Made by a program: the position numbers and the translations under genes | Shown here: in pieces, positions 24,531 to 33,902 of the stretch | How positions within the stretch are numbered: position 1 is the stretch's first letter | Layout of the letters: each line of letters begins with the position of its first letter | Assembly (NCBI RefSeq): GCF_019443125.1 | Contig: NZ_JAHYXK010000004.1 | Location: 124,001 to 188,000, forward strand | DNA from: Pontibacter aydingkolensis | GTDB taxonomy: Bacteria > Bacteroidota > Bacteroidia > Cytophagales > Hymenobacteraceae | Reading direction: 5' to 3' | DNA length: 64,000 nt | The notes under the pieces: model-generated | What the model was told of the DNA's origin: nothing | What the model saw: only the letters and a program-made list of their open reading frames with translations | Database searches by the model: none

Positions 24531-25091
24531 CTATTCTATACTTACCTGCGGCGTTAGCTGAAGTTCGTCCTGATGCTTTTGCAGCACTTCTATGATAAAG
24601 GAGATGTGCTCTTTCATATCCACACCGAACATCTCTGCACCTATTCTTACCTCGTCACGGTCTACGGATGCGGCAAAACTCTTTTGCCCTAGTTTCTTGT
24701 TAACAGACTTTGCCTCAAGGCCCTCCAGGCGCTGCGGCCTTACCTGTGCACAGGCAACTATAAAACCAGTAATCTCATCGCAGGCGATGAGTGCTTTGTC
24801 CAGGAGTGTATCGTAGCTTACTCCCCACTTGGTGTAATGTGCCGATATGGCGTGTGCTACCTCTGCTTCTCCTTTCTCTTGCAACATTTTCACGATAACA
24901 TTGGGGTGCTGCTCCGGGTAGGCCTGGTAATCGGCATCGTGCAGCAGGCCGGCTATGGCCCATTGGGTGGCATTTTCGCCTAACTTGTTGGCATAGGCTT
25001 CCATTACTAGTTCTACGGTCCGGGCATGGCGTAGCAGGCTCTCGCTTGTTGTCATGCTTTGTAGTATGTCTTGTGCTTCCTGGCGTGTCAT
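24531..25091 (-). CDS. HD-domain phosphohydrolase-like protein
   Basis: A 186-aa soluble protein. The HD-domain metal ligands are visible: His in LLRHARTVELVMEAYA, the HD pair in GLLHDADYQAYPE (about residue 51), His in VAHAISAHYTKWG and Asp in IACDEITGFI. This is the compact HDIG-type arrangement found in predicted phosphohydrolases. Substrate unknown. It lies upstream of no other gene on its strand and 63 bases downstream of the channel gene. Confidence 0.85.
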   Translation of the reverse strand: MTRQEAQDILQSMTTSESLLRHARTVELVMEAYANKLGENATQWAIAGLLHDADYQAYPEQHPNVIVKMLQEKGEAEVAHAISAHYTKWGVSYDTLLDKALIACDEITGFIVACAQVRPQRLEGLEAKSVNKKLGQKSFAASVDRDEVRIGAEMFGVDMKEHISFIIEVLQKHQDELQLTPQVSIE

Positions 25092-25154
25092 GGTTTAAAA
25101 GTATGGTTTTATACTTTCTAAGATACTTATTTTAGAGAAACTGCCAAAGCGAAG

Positions 25155-26000
25155 CTATACTTCTGGAATGCTTGAATCTGATGGTGGCTGCTGAGTTTTT
25201 TGTGTAGCGGTTACTGCCTTTAACTCGGAGCGCAAAAGTTTTATTTCGTCATGCAGTGCCTCTAACTGTTTAGCACCAGCCAGTTCTGCATCATTGCTCT
25301 CGGCATCCTGCCCGATAAAGAATGTAGCGAGGGTAGCTGTAACATAGCCAAACACTGCAAAACCATACAGCGCCAGCAACAAACAAAGTATACGGCCCTC
25401 AGGCGTAACCGGGAAATAGTCGCTGCCAATGGAGGTGAGTAGCATGGTTGTCCACCAGAGGGCTTCGCCGTAGGTATTCAGGCCATGGTTATTTTCAAAA
25501 GCATACATTCCTGCTGCGCCTGTTGTTATTACAACCAGCGTGAGCGCCACCACATAGCCAAACGCGCGCCGTTGCATGGTTTTGCCCAGGCTGCGCATGC
25601 CCCGGTTTATAGAGCCTACCACCTTTACCAGGCGCAGGCCCCTTACTGCCCGCACCGACCGTATCACCCGAAACACCCTTACCATCCGGAATACCCGAAA
25701 GGCAGGTACAACAAGCGAGATAGAAGTCAGAATGTTGTTGCGGAGGAAAACAAGCTTATGCGGCGCAAGTATAAACTTAACTGCAAAGTCAAGTATAAAG
25801 ATGACCCATATTACGATGCTTATAAGCTGCAGGTAATGGTTAAGCCCCCAGATAAACTCTACCACCAGCAGTACCAGCCAAATAAAGCCAAGCACGATCA
25901 GGGGCACTTCCAGCATATCCTGTAGCCTGTTAAGCAACTGGTAACGCTCCCGGGACAGGAGGCGCTTCTGAGCTTTATGCCTTAAGTTACGTTTACCCAT
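25155..26000 (-). CDS. Voltage-gated-type ion channel with non-canonical pore motif
   Basis: A 281-aa channel subunit with six membrane segments. S4 is strongly basic, with Arg or Lys at nearly every third position (FRMVRVFRVIRSVRAVRG, about residues 100-118), the voltage-sensor pattern. The pore loop lies in WWTTMLLTSIGSDYFPVTPE (about 180-200). The filter position reads TSIGSD where potassium channels have TVGYGD, so ion selectivity cannot be assumed. S6 is LALYGFAVFGYVTATLATFF, and a C-terminal coiled coil (LEALHDEIKLLRSELKAV) could set the tetramer. I believe related bacterial proteins with GSxY-type filters exist, but their selectivity is not known to me. Confidence 0.85.
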   Translation of the reverse strand: MGKRNLRHKAQKRLLSRERYQLLNRLQDMLEVPLIVLGFIWLVLLVVEFIWGLNHYLQLISIVIWVIFILDFAVKFILAPHKLVFLRNNILTSISLVVPAFRVFRMVRVFRVIRSVRAVRGLRLVKVVGSINRGMRSLGKTMQRRAFGYVVALTLVVITTGAAGMYAFENNHGLNTYGEALWWTTMLLTSIGSDYFPVTPEGRILCLLLALYGFAVFGYVTATLATFFIGQDAESNDAELAGAKQLEALHDEIKLLRSELKAVTATQKTQQPPSDSSIPEV

Positions 26001-26102
26001 TTGCGCTGTTCTTAACTTAAAGTATGGCCTGCTGAGACCACCTTATTCTGCATTGGGTACGGATGCTACGCCTGTTCGTTTAACAGCTGCAGGTAATCAA
26101 GG

Positions 26103-26606
26103 TTAATCCAGTCTGGCTATCTGAACGTTAGGCCATAAGCCCATGATCCGGTCTTTTCTACCAACCAGAATATCGATCTGCTTGCGCATTCTTTTATTCA
26201 TCACATCTCTTACAATGTAAACCCCATCCAGTTCGTCGGAGATGCCGGTTACCCACAGGGAGTCTCCATAGCTTAGCTCTCCGCCCCACCTGCTGTGCAG
26301 GTCACGCGATACAGCTATCCAGCGGTGTTTTTTGGGATTACGTTTGTTGATGCGGGAGCCGTCTGCCGTAATGTAGGGGGTGGCGTCGGTCTGGCCTGGC
26401 TCCGGGTGGTAAATTGAGGCCTTTACTGTTATGGTTGCAGGGGAAGCGGGTAATTCTAAGTTTGTTTGGCTTGTTTCTTCAGGTGGCCAGCCAAGCCGTC
26501 TTTCTTCGACTTTCGGTGTGCGGGAATCAGCAGTAAAAAAGGAAAATTCTTCAGCCGTTGCCACCACCATGGATAGCATGGCTGCCAGTAATTTTATCCT
26601 AAACAT
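26103..26606 (-). CDS. Secreted double-psi beta-barrel (3D/RlpA-like) protein
   Basis: A 167-aa exported protein with a signal peptide ending near VVATAEE. The C-terminal ~110 residues follow the 3D-domain pattern of wall-associated double-psi barrels: VKASIYHPE, ITADGSRIN, WIAVSRDL, YGDSLWVTG, VYIVRDVMN and DILVG, with the Asp residues in the usual positions. Such proteins cleave or bind peptidoglycan. A role in the cell wall is inferred. RlpA is the nearest alternative family. Confidence 0.75.
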   Translation of the reverse strand: MFRIKLLAAMLSMVVATAEEFSFFTADSRTPKVEERRLGWPPEETSQTNLELPASPATITVKASIYHPEPGQTDATPYITADGSRINKRNPKKHRWIAVSRDLHSRWGGELSYGDSLWVTGISDELDGVYIVRDVMNKRMRKQIDILVGRKDRIMGLWPNVQIARLD

Positions 26607-26910
26607 AAGCAGTCCATTTCGTGAAACATCGATTTCGTATTAACAACAGGCTTAAACGACGCTTCAAAAGAATGGTTTTACAAAGTATCTAATTTTGCTA
26701 TATTCGTATAAATTTAATTAATTTTAGTATTTATATAATTATACCAATTAGCTATTATCTTACCTACTGACTATCAAGCAATCAGTGCAATTTTTTATCG
26801 CTATATAGGTATTAATTCTCATGTAAAGCCAGGCACTACTTTTATTCCATTAGAAGTTTATAGAATTAGCATTCACTAGTTGACTCTAACATGCTACCTT
26901 CCAGTACTAT
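26607..26910. other. AT-rich intergenic region
   Basis: About 300 bases with no convincing ORF, upstream of the DPBB gene and downstream of the tricorn-like gene. It contains the exact 17-mer shared with 10958-10974 (here 26732-26748). No clear TAnnTTTG element on either strand. Confidence 0.5.
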
Positions 26911-26950
26911 AAAAACAAAAGCCAGCTGACTTTAGCTGGCTTTTGTTTTT
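26911..26950. terminator. Terminator after the tricorn-like gene
   Basis: A perfect 17-bp inverted repeat (26911-26927 with 26934-26950), 6-base loop, with A/T runs at both ends, 14 bases past the stop of the minus-strand gene. Confidence 0.88.
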
Positions 26951-26963
26951 AATATAAGAGGTA

Positions 26964-29900
26964 TTACCGTTTTGTTTGCGGAGCATTCAAAATTTCCTGA
27001 ATTGCCCGCTCCAGTTGTGGATCTTTGTTCTCCAGTCGGTCCTTGAAAGTAGTCTTTAGATAGATATCCGGCTGAACTCCTTCGCGCTCAATGTTCTTGC
27101 CATCTAACGTATAGCAGCCCCACGACGGCAGCCTGTAAAAAGAACCATCTACAAGTTGCTTGCCAGAGGTAAAAATGATCCAGCGGTAGGTGTCTGTCCC
27201 GATGATCTTACCAAGGCCCAGTTCTTTAAAACCAGTGGCAGTCATTTCGCCGTCGCTAAGGGTTTGCTCGTTCATGAGCAACACCATCTGACCAGCAGCT
27301 GGGGTAAAGTTAGGCTGGTTAGTTAAGGCACCGCCACGGTACTTCCACTGCAGGTATGGCTTTTGGGCCAGGAAGCGGAGCACATCGTTGTGCACGTTGC
27401 CGCCGGTGTTGTAGCGCAGGTCAAGTATAAGCCCGTTGCGTTGGTAGCCTTCAGTGGTCATTTCTATCAGGAATTGCTCTAAGGCCTGTGTGCTCATGTT
27501 TTTCATGTGCACATAGGCAATCTTATTACCCGAGGCATCATCTACATACTTCTGGTTGGCAGTTACCCATTCATCGTACAGGTTTTCGCGTTGCGCCCCG
27601 TAACTTTGCGGGTGTACTTTTACTGTAAATTCCTTGCCATTACGGGCAAAGGTCAGTTCAGATTCATCGAGCAAAGACGGTTTAATAAAGTAGGACTCCC
27701 GGTTTAGCTGCTGGTTCACAGACTGCCCGTCTACTTTTACAAGTATATCGCCGGGCTTAATGTCCTTGCCTTTTACATCCAGAGCGCTTTTCTGCACTAC
27801 AGCCTTTACCTTATAAGGATTATCGTCTTCAAACAACAAGCCTGTGGCCAGAGAACGGGTTTTATAGTATGGCTGCTCTTCTAAGCCATTAGAGGTAAAG
27901 CCCATATGAGAGGAGTTAAGTTCTCCCAGCATGTCGTTGAGCAAAGTGCGCAGGTCGGCACGGTTGGTTACGTAAGGCAGCAACTTAGCATAGGTCTCCT
28001 TTTTCATTTTCCAGTCGATGCCGTGGAAATCGTCGTCGTAAAAGTTCTCTTCTACGCCTGCCCACATTTCATAAAACATCTGATTAAACTCATCTTTCAG
28101 GTTTCTCCGGAAAGTATGGCTCACCTCAATTTTCTCCACCTTGTTGCCGTCGAGGTTAAACGTGTGGATATTGCCTTTTAAAAGTAAATAGTGGTTGTTA
28201 TCAGCTGTAACAAGGCTTATAGAGCCAGCATCGGCTCCGGCTACTTTCTCTGTCTTTGACTCTTCAAATGGGCTGGTGGTATACTTCCAGATGTTTGCTT
28301 TGCCGTCGCCGTGGTTGGAGGTAAAGAGCACAGTGGTCTTATCGTCCTTCTGCAGTACTTTGGGGTTACCTTGGAACCCAAAGCCCTCAGCAACGCGCTC
28401 CCAACGGTTCTGCAGGTCAGTCAGGTCGAGGGTAACAAAGCTCTTATCTGGCTCTGGCTTGGTATCTTTTTCAGACTTTTTGCTTTTTTTGCCCTTGTCG
28501 TCTTTCTTTTCCTCACTGGCAGGTTCTTCTTTAAACAGGTCGTTATACTTATCGGAGCGGTATGGTTTCTCCAGTTTGTTCAGCGCAATGCGGTACAGAT
28601 CCGGGCCCTTCATGCCATAAGGATAGCTTGGGTTAGTACGGTCAGAGGCAAAGTATATGTAGTTACCGTCCGGAGACCAGTAAGGGGCAGTTTCGGTTAC
28701 ACCTGAGTTGGTCAGGTTGTAGGTTTTGTTGCTTGCCAACTGGTGCACGAAAATGTCTTCTTCAAAGTTGCGGTAAGCCGTGAACAGCACATACTGCCCG
28801 TCCGGCGAAAAGCTTGGATCGGAGTTATACATGGCCCAGATCTCATCTTCTACCAGCGTTTTGGTTTTCAGCGTTTTCAGGTCGATGTGCTTCAGGTGTT
28901 TGCGGCCGCTGTAGTATACGCCCTGACTTCTGTCCTTGCTGAAAACAATGTTACGGTTATTCTGAAGCTCATCCGTAAGCTGTACTTCTTTTGAGCTGCC
29001 ATCGGCTGAGATCACAAACAGGTTAAAGTAGCCATTGTTGGTTTGCGTGTACACCAGGCGTTTGTTATCAGCCATCCAAAGCACCTCTCCTACTCTTTCG
29101 GAGGCACGGGTTGGTATTTCCTGCACAAACTTGCCCTTTACATCCGACACAAACAATTTGCCCCGCGATACAAAGGCCATTTTCTTGTTGTCCGGCGAAA
29201 CATCAAAGTTGGTGATATTGCCTGCTACAGTATAATCCTTCTCTTTTTCGAGGGTGCTGTTCTGCAGGGCGTTTACCTGTACTTTGCTTGTTTTGCCACT
29301 GGCCTTATCATACACATAAATCTGGTAATCCTTTTCAAACACCACTTTTTCGCCGTTGGCACTCACCACTGGAGTTTTAATGGAAGTATCGAAACTGGTC
29401 AGCTGTGTTTTCTTGCCGTCTTTAAAAGTATAAAGGTTATACTCGCCGTTAGCCTCATCCGAAGCAAAGTATAAACTGCCTTGCTTGTCTATACTCACCC
29501 ACAGGTCTTTGCCATCGTAATCGGTATAGCGCTTATACTCTTTGGTTTTGGTGTTGTAAGACTGTACATCGGGGTTGTAGGCACCTTTGTAGCCTTTGCG
29601 ATGCGTAAAGTTTTTGCTTTCCCAGCTTTCGTCAAAAAAGATCTCGCCGCTGGTGGGGTGTTCGGCTACGTTATGCACCGTATGGAAGTAGTGCTGAAAT
29701 ATGCGTTTTGGCGTACCTCCACTTAAATCAATTTTATAGGCAGAATAGCGGTTATAACGGTCAGAGGTAAAGTAGATGGTTTTCGAGTCCCAGCTCCACG
29801 AATCTAGCTGATCAGCTGCTTCGTGAAAAGTAAGCTGTTTAATTTCTCCTCCCCCTACAGGCATTACAAACACATCTTCGTTGCCATATTGTGTAGAGGT

Positions 29901-30146
29901 AAAGGCTATCCATTTGCCATCGGGTGAGATGCGTGGACGTGTTTCGTTGCCGGCCATACCTGTCAGGCGCATAGCATTGCCCCCATTGCTTGCCACCTGC
30001 CAAATATCTCCTTCGTAGCTGAAAACAATGGTTTTGGCATCGGGGCTTATACTTGGGTTAGTGGCAAAGTATACTTCCTGCTGCTGGGCCATAGCCATTG
30101 TGCTGCCAAGGCCAAGCAAAAGCGTGAGAAAAGGTTTTCTGTTCAT
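26964..30146 (-). CDS. Tricorn-like S41 protease with beta-propeller and PDZ
   Basis: A 1060-aa exported peptidase (signal peptide ending AMAQ). The N-terminal ~650 residues carry WD40/TolB-like propeller repeats (SISPDAKTIVFS, RISPDGKWIAFTS, SFSPDGQYVLFT, YWSPDGNYIYFAS), interrupted by a Lys/Asp/Glu-rich insert near residue 545. Next is a C1-like helical segment ending LGELNSSHMGF, whose Ser-His pair matches tricorn catalysis. Then come a PDZ domain (DIKPGDILVKVDGQSV) and the S41 core with LILDLRYNTGGNVHNDVL and the nucleophile in LSDGEMTATGFK. It probably degrades peptides in the periplasm. It is one of the longest genes here and appears complete. Confidence 0.92.
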   Translation of the reverse strand: MNRKPFLTLLLGLGSTMAMAQQQEVYFATNPSISPDAKTIVFSYEGDIWQVASNGGNAMRLTGMAGNETRPRISPDGKWIAFTSTQYGNEDVFVMPVGGGEIKQLTFHEAADQLDSWSWDSKTIYFTSDRYNRYSAYKIDLSGGTPKRIFQHYFHTVHNVAEHPTSGEIFFDESWESKNFTHRKGYKGAYNPDVQSYNTKTKEYKRYTDYDGKDLWVSIDKQGSLYFASDEANGEYNLYTFKDGKKTQLTSFDTSIKTPVVSANGEKVVFEKDYQIYVYDKASGKTSKVQVNALQNSTLEKEKDYTVAGNITNFDVSPDNKKMAFVSRGKLFVSDVKGKFVQEIPTRASERVGEVLWMADNKRLVYTQTNNGYFNLFVISADGSSKEVQLTDELQNNRNIVFSKDRSQGVYYSGRKHLKHIDLKTLKTKTLVEDEIWAMYNSDPSFSPDGQYVLFTAYRNFEEDIFVHQLASNKTYNLTNSGVTETAPYWSPDGNYIYFASDRTNPSYPYGMKGPDLYRIALNKLEKPYRSDKYNDLFKEEPASEEKKDDKGKKSKKSEKDTKPEPDKSFVTLDLTDLQNRWERVAEGFGFQGNPKVLQKDDKTTVLFTSNHGDGKANIWKYTTSPFEESKTEKVAGADAGSISLVTADNNHYLLLKGNIHTFNLDGNKVEKIEVSHTFRRNLKDEFNQMFYEMWAGVEENFYDDDFHGIDWKMKKETYAKLLPYVTNRADLRTLLNDMLGELNSSHMGFTSNGLEEQPYYKTRSLATGLLFEDDNPYKVKAVVQKSALDVKGKDIKPGDILVKVDGQSVNQQLNRESYFIKPSLLDESELTFARNGKEFTVKVHPQSYGAQRENLYDEWVTANQKYVDDASGNKIAYVHMKNMSTQALEQFLIEMTTEGYQRNGLILDLRYNTGGNVHNDVLRFLAQKPYLQWKYRGGALTNQPNFTPAAGQMVLLMNEQTLSDGEMTATGFKELGLGKIIGTDTYRWIIFTSGKQLVDGSFYRLPSWGCYTLDGKNIEREGVQPDIYLKTTFKDRLENKDPQLERAIQEILNAPQTKR

Positions 30147-30209
30147 GTAAGGGAGTTGTGTTTAGATAAAGTAAATAAAGCAATACTCCCACAAAATGCA
30201 AATTATAGT

Positions 30210-30968
30210 TTACTTGCTCCTGATATACTTATCATAGATAATATAGCCGATAAAGGCTGCTATACTAACCGCAGAAACCCAGATCAGACCTGTTTTAAGT
30301 CTTTCGTTGTTCTCACCGAGCCAGGCAAGGAGAATGGCAAGTGGGACAATACCTGCCAGGGTGGCCCCTATAAACCTGAAGTAATTCATTTTAGCCAGGC
30401 CCGCTACAATACTGATGGCATCGTTTGAGAGAAAAGGAGAAATACGCGCTATCATCACAGCCCACAATCCATAATCATCTACAAAGTTCATTACCTTGTG
30501 TTCGGTTTTAGGCCCTATCAATTTTGAAACGCCTGCTTTTCCAACGCCACGACCTATCAAATAACCTACAGTAGAAGCTACTACCACAGCCGTTATGGCA
30601 ACCAATGTTCCCCATACAGGTCCATATGCAATAATAGACACAAGCATTAGCGCCACCACATTAATCACCAGCAAAAACATCTGGGCTATCATGGCAAGTA
30701 TGATAAAGAAAGGTCCCCAAAAACCGAATTGTTCAACCCAGTCGGAAATGCGTTGCCTGTCGCCGCTTGTGAGCACATCCCAGCTTGTGTCTACCTCTTT
30801 CTGAAATCCGGGGAAAATAAAGTAAGAGGCAACCAGGGATGCGATAAGTATGAGCGTGATGATCAAAGGCCACTTGCTTTGCTTATGCGAGTTGTCTTCT
30901 GTTGTTTTCTGATCGTAGCTATACTTTCGTGGATGTGTGTTCTTTTCCTTCTGCTTATTGCTATTCAT
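30210..30968 (-). CDS. TVP38/TMEM64 (VTT, DedA-like) membrane protein
   Basis: A 252-aa integral membrane protein. After a charged N-terminus of ~33 residues come five or six helices with the VTT/SNARE-associated core: GPVWGTLVAITAVVVASTVGYLIGRG, the MIARISPFLSNDAISIVAGL re-entrant motif and ATLAGIVPLAILLAWLG. The family includes proposed lipid scramblases and DedA transporters. The start lies 8 bases after the rhomboid stop, so the two probably form one operon. Confidence 0.88.
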   Translation of the reverse strand: MNSNKQKEKNTHPRKYSYDQKTTEDNSHKQSKWPLIITLILIASLVASYFIFPGFQKEVDTSWDVLTSGDRQRISDWVEQFGFWGPFFIILAMIAQMFLLVINVVALMLVSIIAYGPVWGTLVAITAVVVASTVGYLIGRGVGKAGVSKLIGPKTEHKVMNFVDDYGLWAVMIARISPFLSNDAISIVAGLAKMNYFRFIGATLAGIVPLAILLAWLGENNERLKTGLIWVSAVSIAAFIGYIIYDKYIRSK

Positions 30969-30975
30969 GCCATGT

Positions 30976-31785
30976 TTAGTCTGTACGCTTTTTATAAGAC
31001 GTTACAACAACAGCATTGGTTAAGGCAGTTGCCCTGCCTGTAGTGGTGTTTAAAGTATAGAAATGGTTCTTTTCTGTGGTTGGCTGAGGTACCTGGTAGT
31101 TAATGTGCATGTGCCGGTAGTGCGGCCCTATGGTGTTGCTTACGTGCCGCTGCACAATGCCTGGCTCAATGTAGGTTGGCACTGTTTTTTTGATACCTTC
31201 TCCGTAAACCAGGGCAGCCACTAAACCGGCCACGAAGCCAGCCAGGTGCCCCTCCCAGGAAATGCGTTCTTCTGTGGGCAACAAACCATAAAACAAGCCA
31301 CTATATAAAAAAAGTATGGCCATCGATACAGCCATGGCGCTACGGTTTTGCCTTAAAAAGCCATTAAAAAGCAGAAAACCGGCCAACCCGTACACCACCC
31401 CGCTTGCCCCGATATGGAAAGATGGCCTGCCGATAAACCAGGTGAGTATGCCACTAAGTATGTAGACCAGTACTATTACCTTAACAGCCACTTTTCGGTG
31501 CAGGTAAAGTATAAACCCGGAAAGCAGTACAAGCGGAAAGGAGTTGGAAAGCAGGTGCAGCAAATCGCCATGTATCAGGGGACTTGTAACGATGCCTATC
31601 AATCCAAAGAAACTGCGCGGCCTCACTCCCAGCCAGGCCAGGTCGGCATCTGTCAGGTAACTTAGCAGGCTGATAAGGCAGAGCAGCGCCACAAACAGAG
31701 TTCCTGGCAAAAAGCTGTAAGCAAACTGCGCGTTTTCATTTTCCGAAGTATAAAACCCCTTGCCTGCCAGTGTTTGATCCATCAC
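30976..31785 (-). CDS. Rhomboid family intramembrane serine protease
   Basis: A 269-aa membrane protease with about six helices. Catalytic Ser is in the GASGVVYGLAGF motif, catalytic His in GHLAGFVAGLVAAL, and the HGDLLHLLSNSF motif provides the oxyanion-side His and Asn. It would cut membrane-embedded substrates within the inner membrane. A polar tail of ~70 residues follows the last helix. It is first gene of a likely two-gene unit with the VTT protein. Confidence 0.9.
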   Translation of the reverse strand: MMDQTLAGKGFYTSENENAQFAYSFLPGTLFVALLCLISLLSYLTDADLAWLGVRPRSFFGLIGIVTSPLIHGDLLHLLSNSFPLVLLSGFILYLHRKVAVKVIVLVYILSGILTWFIGRPSFHIGASGVVYGLAGFLLFNGFLRQNRSAMAVSMAILFLYSGLFYGLLPTEERISWEGHLAGFVAGLVAALVYGEGIKKTVPTYIEPGIVQRHVSNTIGPHYRHMHINYQVPQPTTEKNHFYTLNTTTGRATALTNAVVVTSYKKRTD

Positions 31786-31979
31786 ATTAAATGATTTTAG
31801 GAGATAGTTTGTTACCTACAATATAAAATAAAATTACCTATGCCACTAACGGTAAATTAGCTAAATCAGCGATGTTTTCCGTATTCTAAACAGGTAACAT
31901 TTTAAACCCGCCAGTTTAAAAAGTAGTAAGTATCTTACTTATACCATAAAAACTGCCTCAGGCGGAGTTTTATAAAGTC

Positions 31980-33827
31980 ATGTTTTACATACACCAATTA
32001 TATGCCCGAAAGGTGCTGAAGCCCTGCTGGTACTCACTCTGTATCGTACTACCATTGTTTCTGACCTCCTGCGAGGGCGCCGATACACAGCAGCAGTCGC
32101 TTGCCAAATCTACGGCTGATTTTGTTCCGGATCGGGTACCTTATGTAAAGGCTGCATCGCTTATCGATGCCTTGGAGGAGAAAGACAGCCATTGGGTAGA
32201 TTCTGTTTTTAACTCCTTAACACCAGATGAGCGTATTGCCCAGCTTATCATTATAGAGGCGTTCTCAGACCAGGGACCAGCCTATGAAGCGGATGTCATG
32301 CGACTCATCAAAAAGTATAAAGTAGGTGGGCTCATATACTTTCAGGGAGGGCCGGTGCGGCAGGCAAAACTCACAAACAAGTATCAGGCTGCCTCCAAAG
32401 TACCGCTCTTTATTTCTATGGATGCCGAAACTGGCGTGGGCATGCGCCTGGATAGCACCGTGCAATACCCTTTCCAGCAGATGCTGGGCGCTGTAGCCGA
32501 CAATGGCCTGATCTATAGTATGGGCGCACAGGTGGCAGAAGAATTCAAGCGGCTGGGCATGCACATCAACTTTGCTCCTGTGGCAGACATCAACAACAAC
32601 ACGGCAAACCCGATCATCGGCTATAGGGCATTTGGCGAAGACCGGCAGGACGTTACCGGCAAAAGCCTGGCCTTTATGCGGGGCATGCAAGACAATGGCA
32701 TTATTGCTGTAGCCAAACACTTTCCTGGCCACGGCGATACCGATGTAGATTCTCATTACGATCTGCCCATCATTCCTTTCTCCAAAGAACGGCTGGACTC
32801 GCTGGAACTATATCCTTTCCGGGAACTGATCAAACACGGAGTGGGCGGAATAATGGTGGCGCATATGCACATACCTATGCTCGATTCTACACGCAATTTG
32901 CCCTCTACGCTTTCGCCTCCTATTGTAAATGGTTTACTAAAGAAAGAACTAGAATTTAAAGGCCTTGTATTTACAGATGCTATGGTGATGAAAGGTGTTA
33001 CCAAGTACTTTGAACCCGGCGAGGCCGAAGCCAGGGCACTGATTGCTGGCAACGATATATTAGAACGTCTCAACAACGTGCCTAAGGCTATTAAAGCTAT
33101 TAAACAGGCCGTGGCGCGCGGCGATCTGAGCCAGGAAGAACTGGACCAGAAATGCAGGCGCGTATTAAAGGCAAAGCAATGGTTAGGCCTGGATAACTAC
33201 AAACCCATTAACATTGATAACCTGCATGAGGACCTTAACACCAGCCTGGCCGACAGCACAAACCGTGCTCTGGCCGAAGCGGCAGTTACGCTGTTAAATA
33301 ACAACAAAAGGATGATCCCGTTGCGCACCAAAAGGAAAACTACAGTCGCAACAGTCGGGTTTGGCCTTAAAAATCCTAGCGCCTATCAGAAATTTGTAAA
33401 AGAAGAGATACGCACCACAGATTATGTTATCTCCCGGAAGGCAAATAAAAAGGAGGCGGATGCCCTCTGGAAAAAACTAAGCAGGTATGATGTAGTGGTG
33501 GTGGCCCTGTATGGCCCCAGCATCCGGCCAAGCAACAAACTCGGCTACTCTAAAGAGGCTGCAGAACTGGTTAGAAAACTGGCTACGTCTAACAAAGCAG
33601 TAATTACGCTATTCGATAATGCTTATGCCTTAACCCAGTTTCCGGAGATAGAAAAGAGCCGCGCGCTGATCATGGCATACCAGCCGCATTACCACTCCCA
33701 GGAGGCAGCTGCCAATATACTTTTCGGTAAATTGCCGGCTCGGGGCAAATTGCCGGTAACCGTAAACAAGCACTTTGCCTATGGCGATGGCATAAGTAAG
33801 GATAAGCCGCTAATTGCTGGCCCATAG
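31980..33827 (+). CDS. Glycoside hydrolase family 3 lipoprotein (beta-N-acetylhexosaminidase-like)
   Basis: A 615-aa lipoprotein (lipobox LTSCEGA, Cys about 31). The GH3 N-terminal barrel (about 65-400) has RLGMHINFAPVADINNN, the NagZ-type motif AVAKHFPGHGDTDVDSH and GLVFTDAMVMKG, where the Asp is the expected nucleophile. The His-Asp general acid/base pair of NagZ enzymes is in the GHGDTD loop. A GH3 C-terminal domain follows from about 440. It probably acts on muropeptide or chitin-type sugars. Many Bacteroidota versions carry an extra beta-lactamase-like domain; this one does not. Confidence 0.9.
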   Translation: MFYIHQLYARKVLKPCWYSLCIVLPLFLTSCEGADTQQQSLAKSTADFVPDRVPYVKAASLIDALEEKDSHWVDSVFNSLTPDERIAQLIIIEAFSDQGPAYEADVMRLIKKYKVGGLIYFQGGPVRQAKLTNKYQAASKVPLFISMDAETGVGMRLDSTVQYPFQQMLGAVADNGLIYSMGAQVAEEFKRLGMHINFAPVADINNNTANPIIGYRAFGEDRQDVTGKSLAFMRGMQDNGIIAVAKHFPGHGDTDVDSHYDLPIIPFSKERLDSLELYPFRELIKHGVGGIMVAHMHIPMLDSTRNLPSTLSPPIVNGLLKKELEFKGLVFTDAMVMKGVTKYFEPGEAEARALIAGNDILERLNNVPKAIKAIKQAVARGDLSQEELDQKCRRVLKAKQWLGLDNYKPINIDNLHEDLNTSLADSTNRALAEAAVTLLNNNKRMIPLRTKRKTTVATVGFGLKNPSAYQKFVKEEIRTTDYVISRKANKKEADALWKKLSRYDVVVVALYGPSIRPSNKLGYSKEAAELVRKLATSNKAVITLFDNAYALTQFPEIEKSRALIMAYQPHYHSQEAAANILFGKLPARGKLPVTVNKHFAYGDGISKDKPLIAGP

Positions 33828-33902
33828 TGTAAAGTATCTAACATAGCTGGTATCCGTAATAAGAGCAGAATTAAGATAAACATGTTCTGAAAGTATAAAA
33901 CT

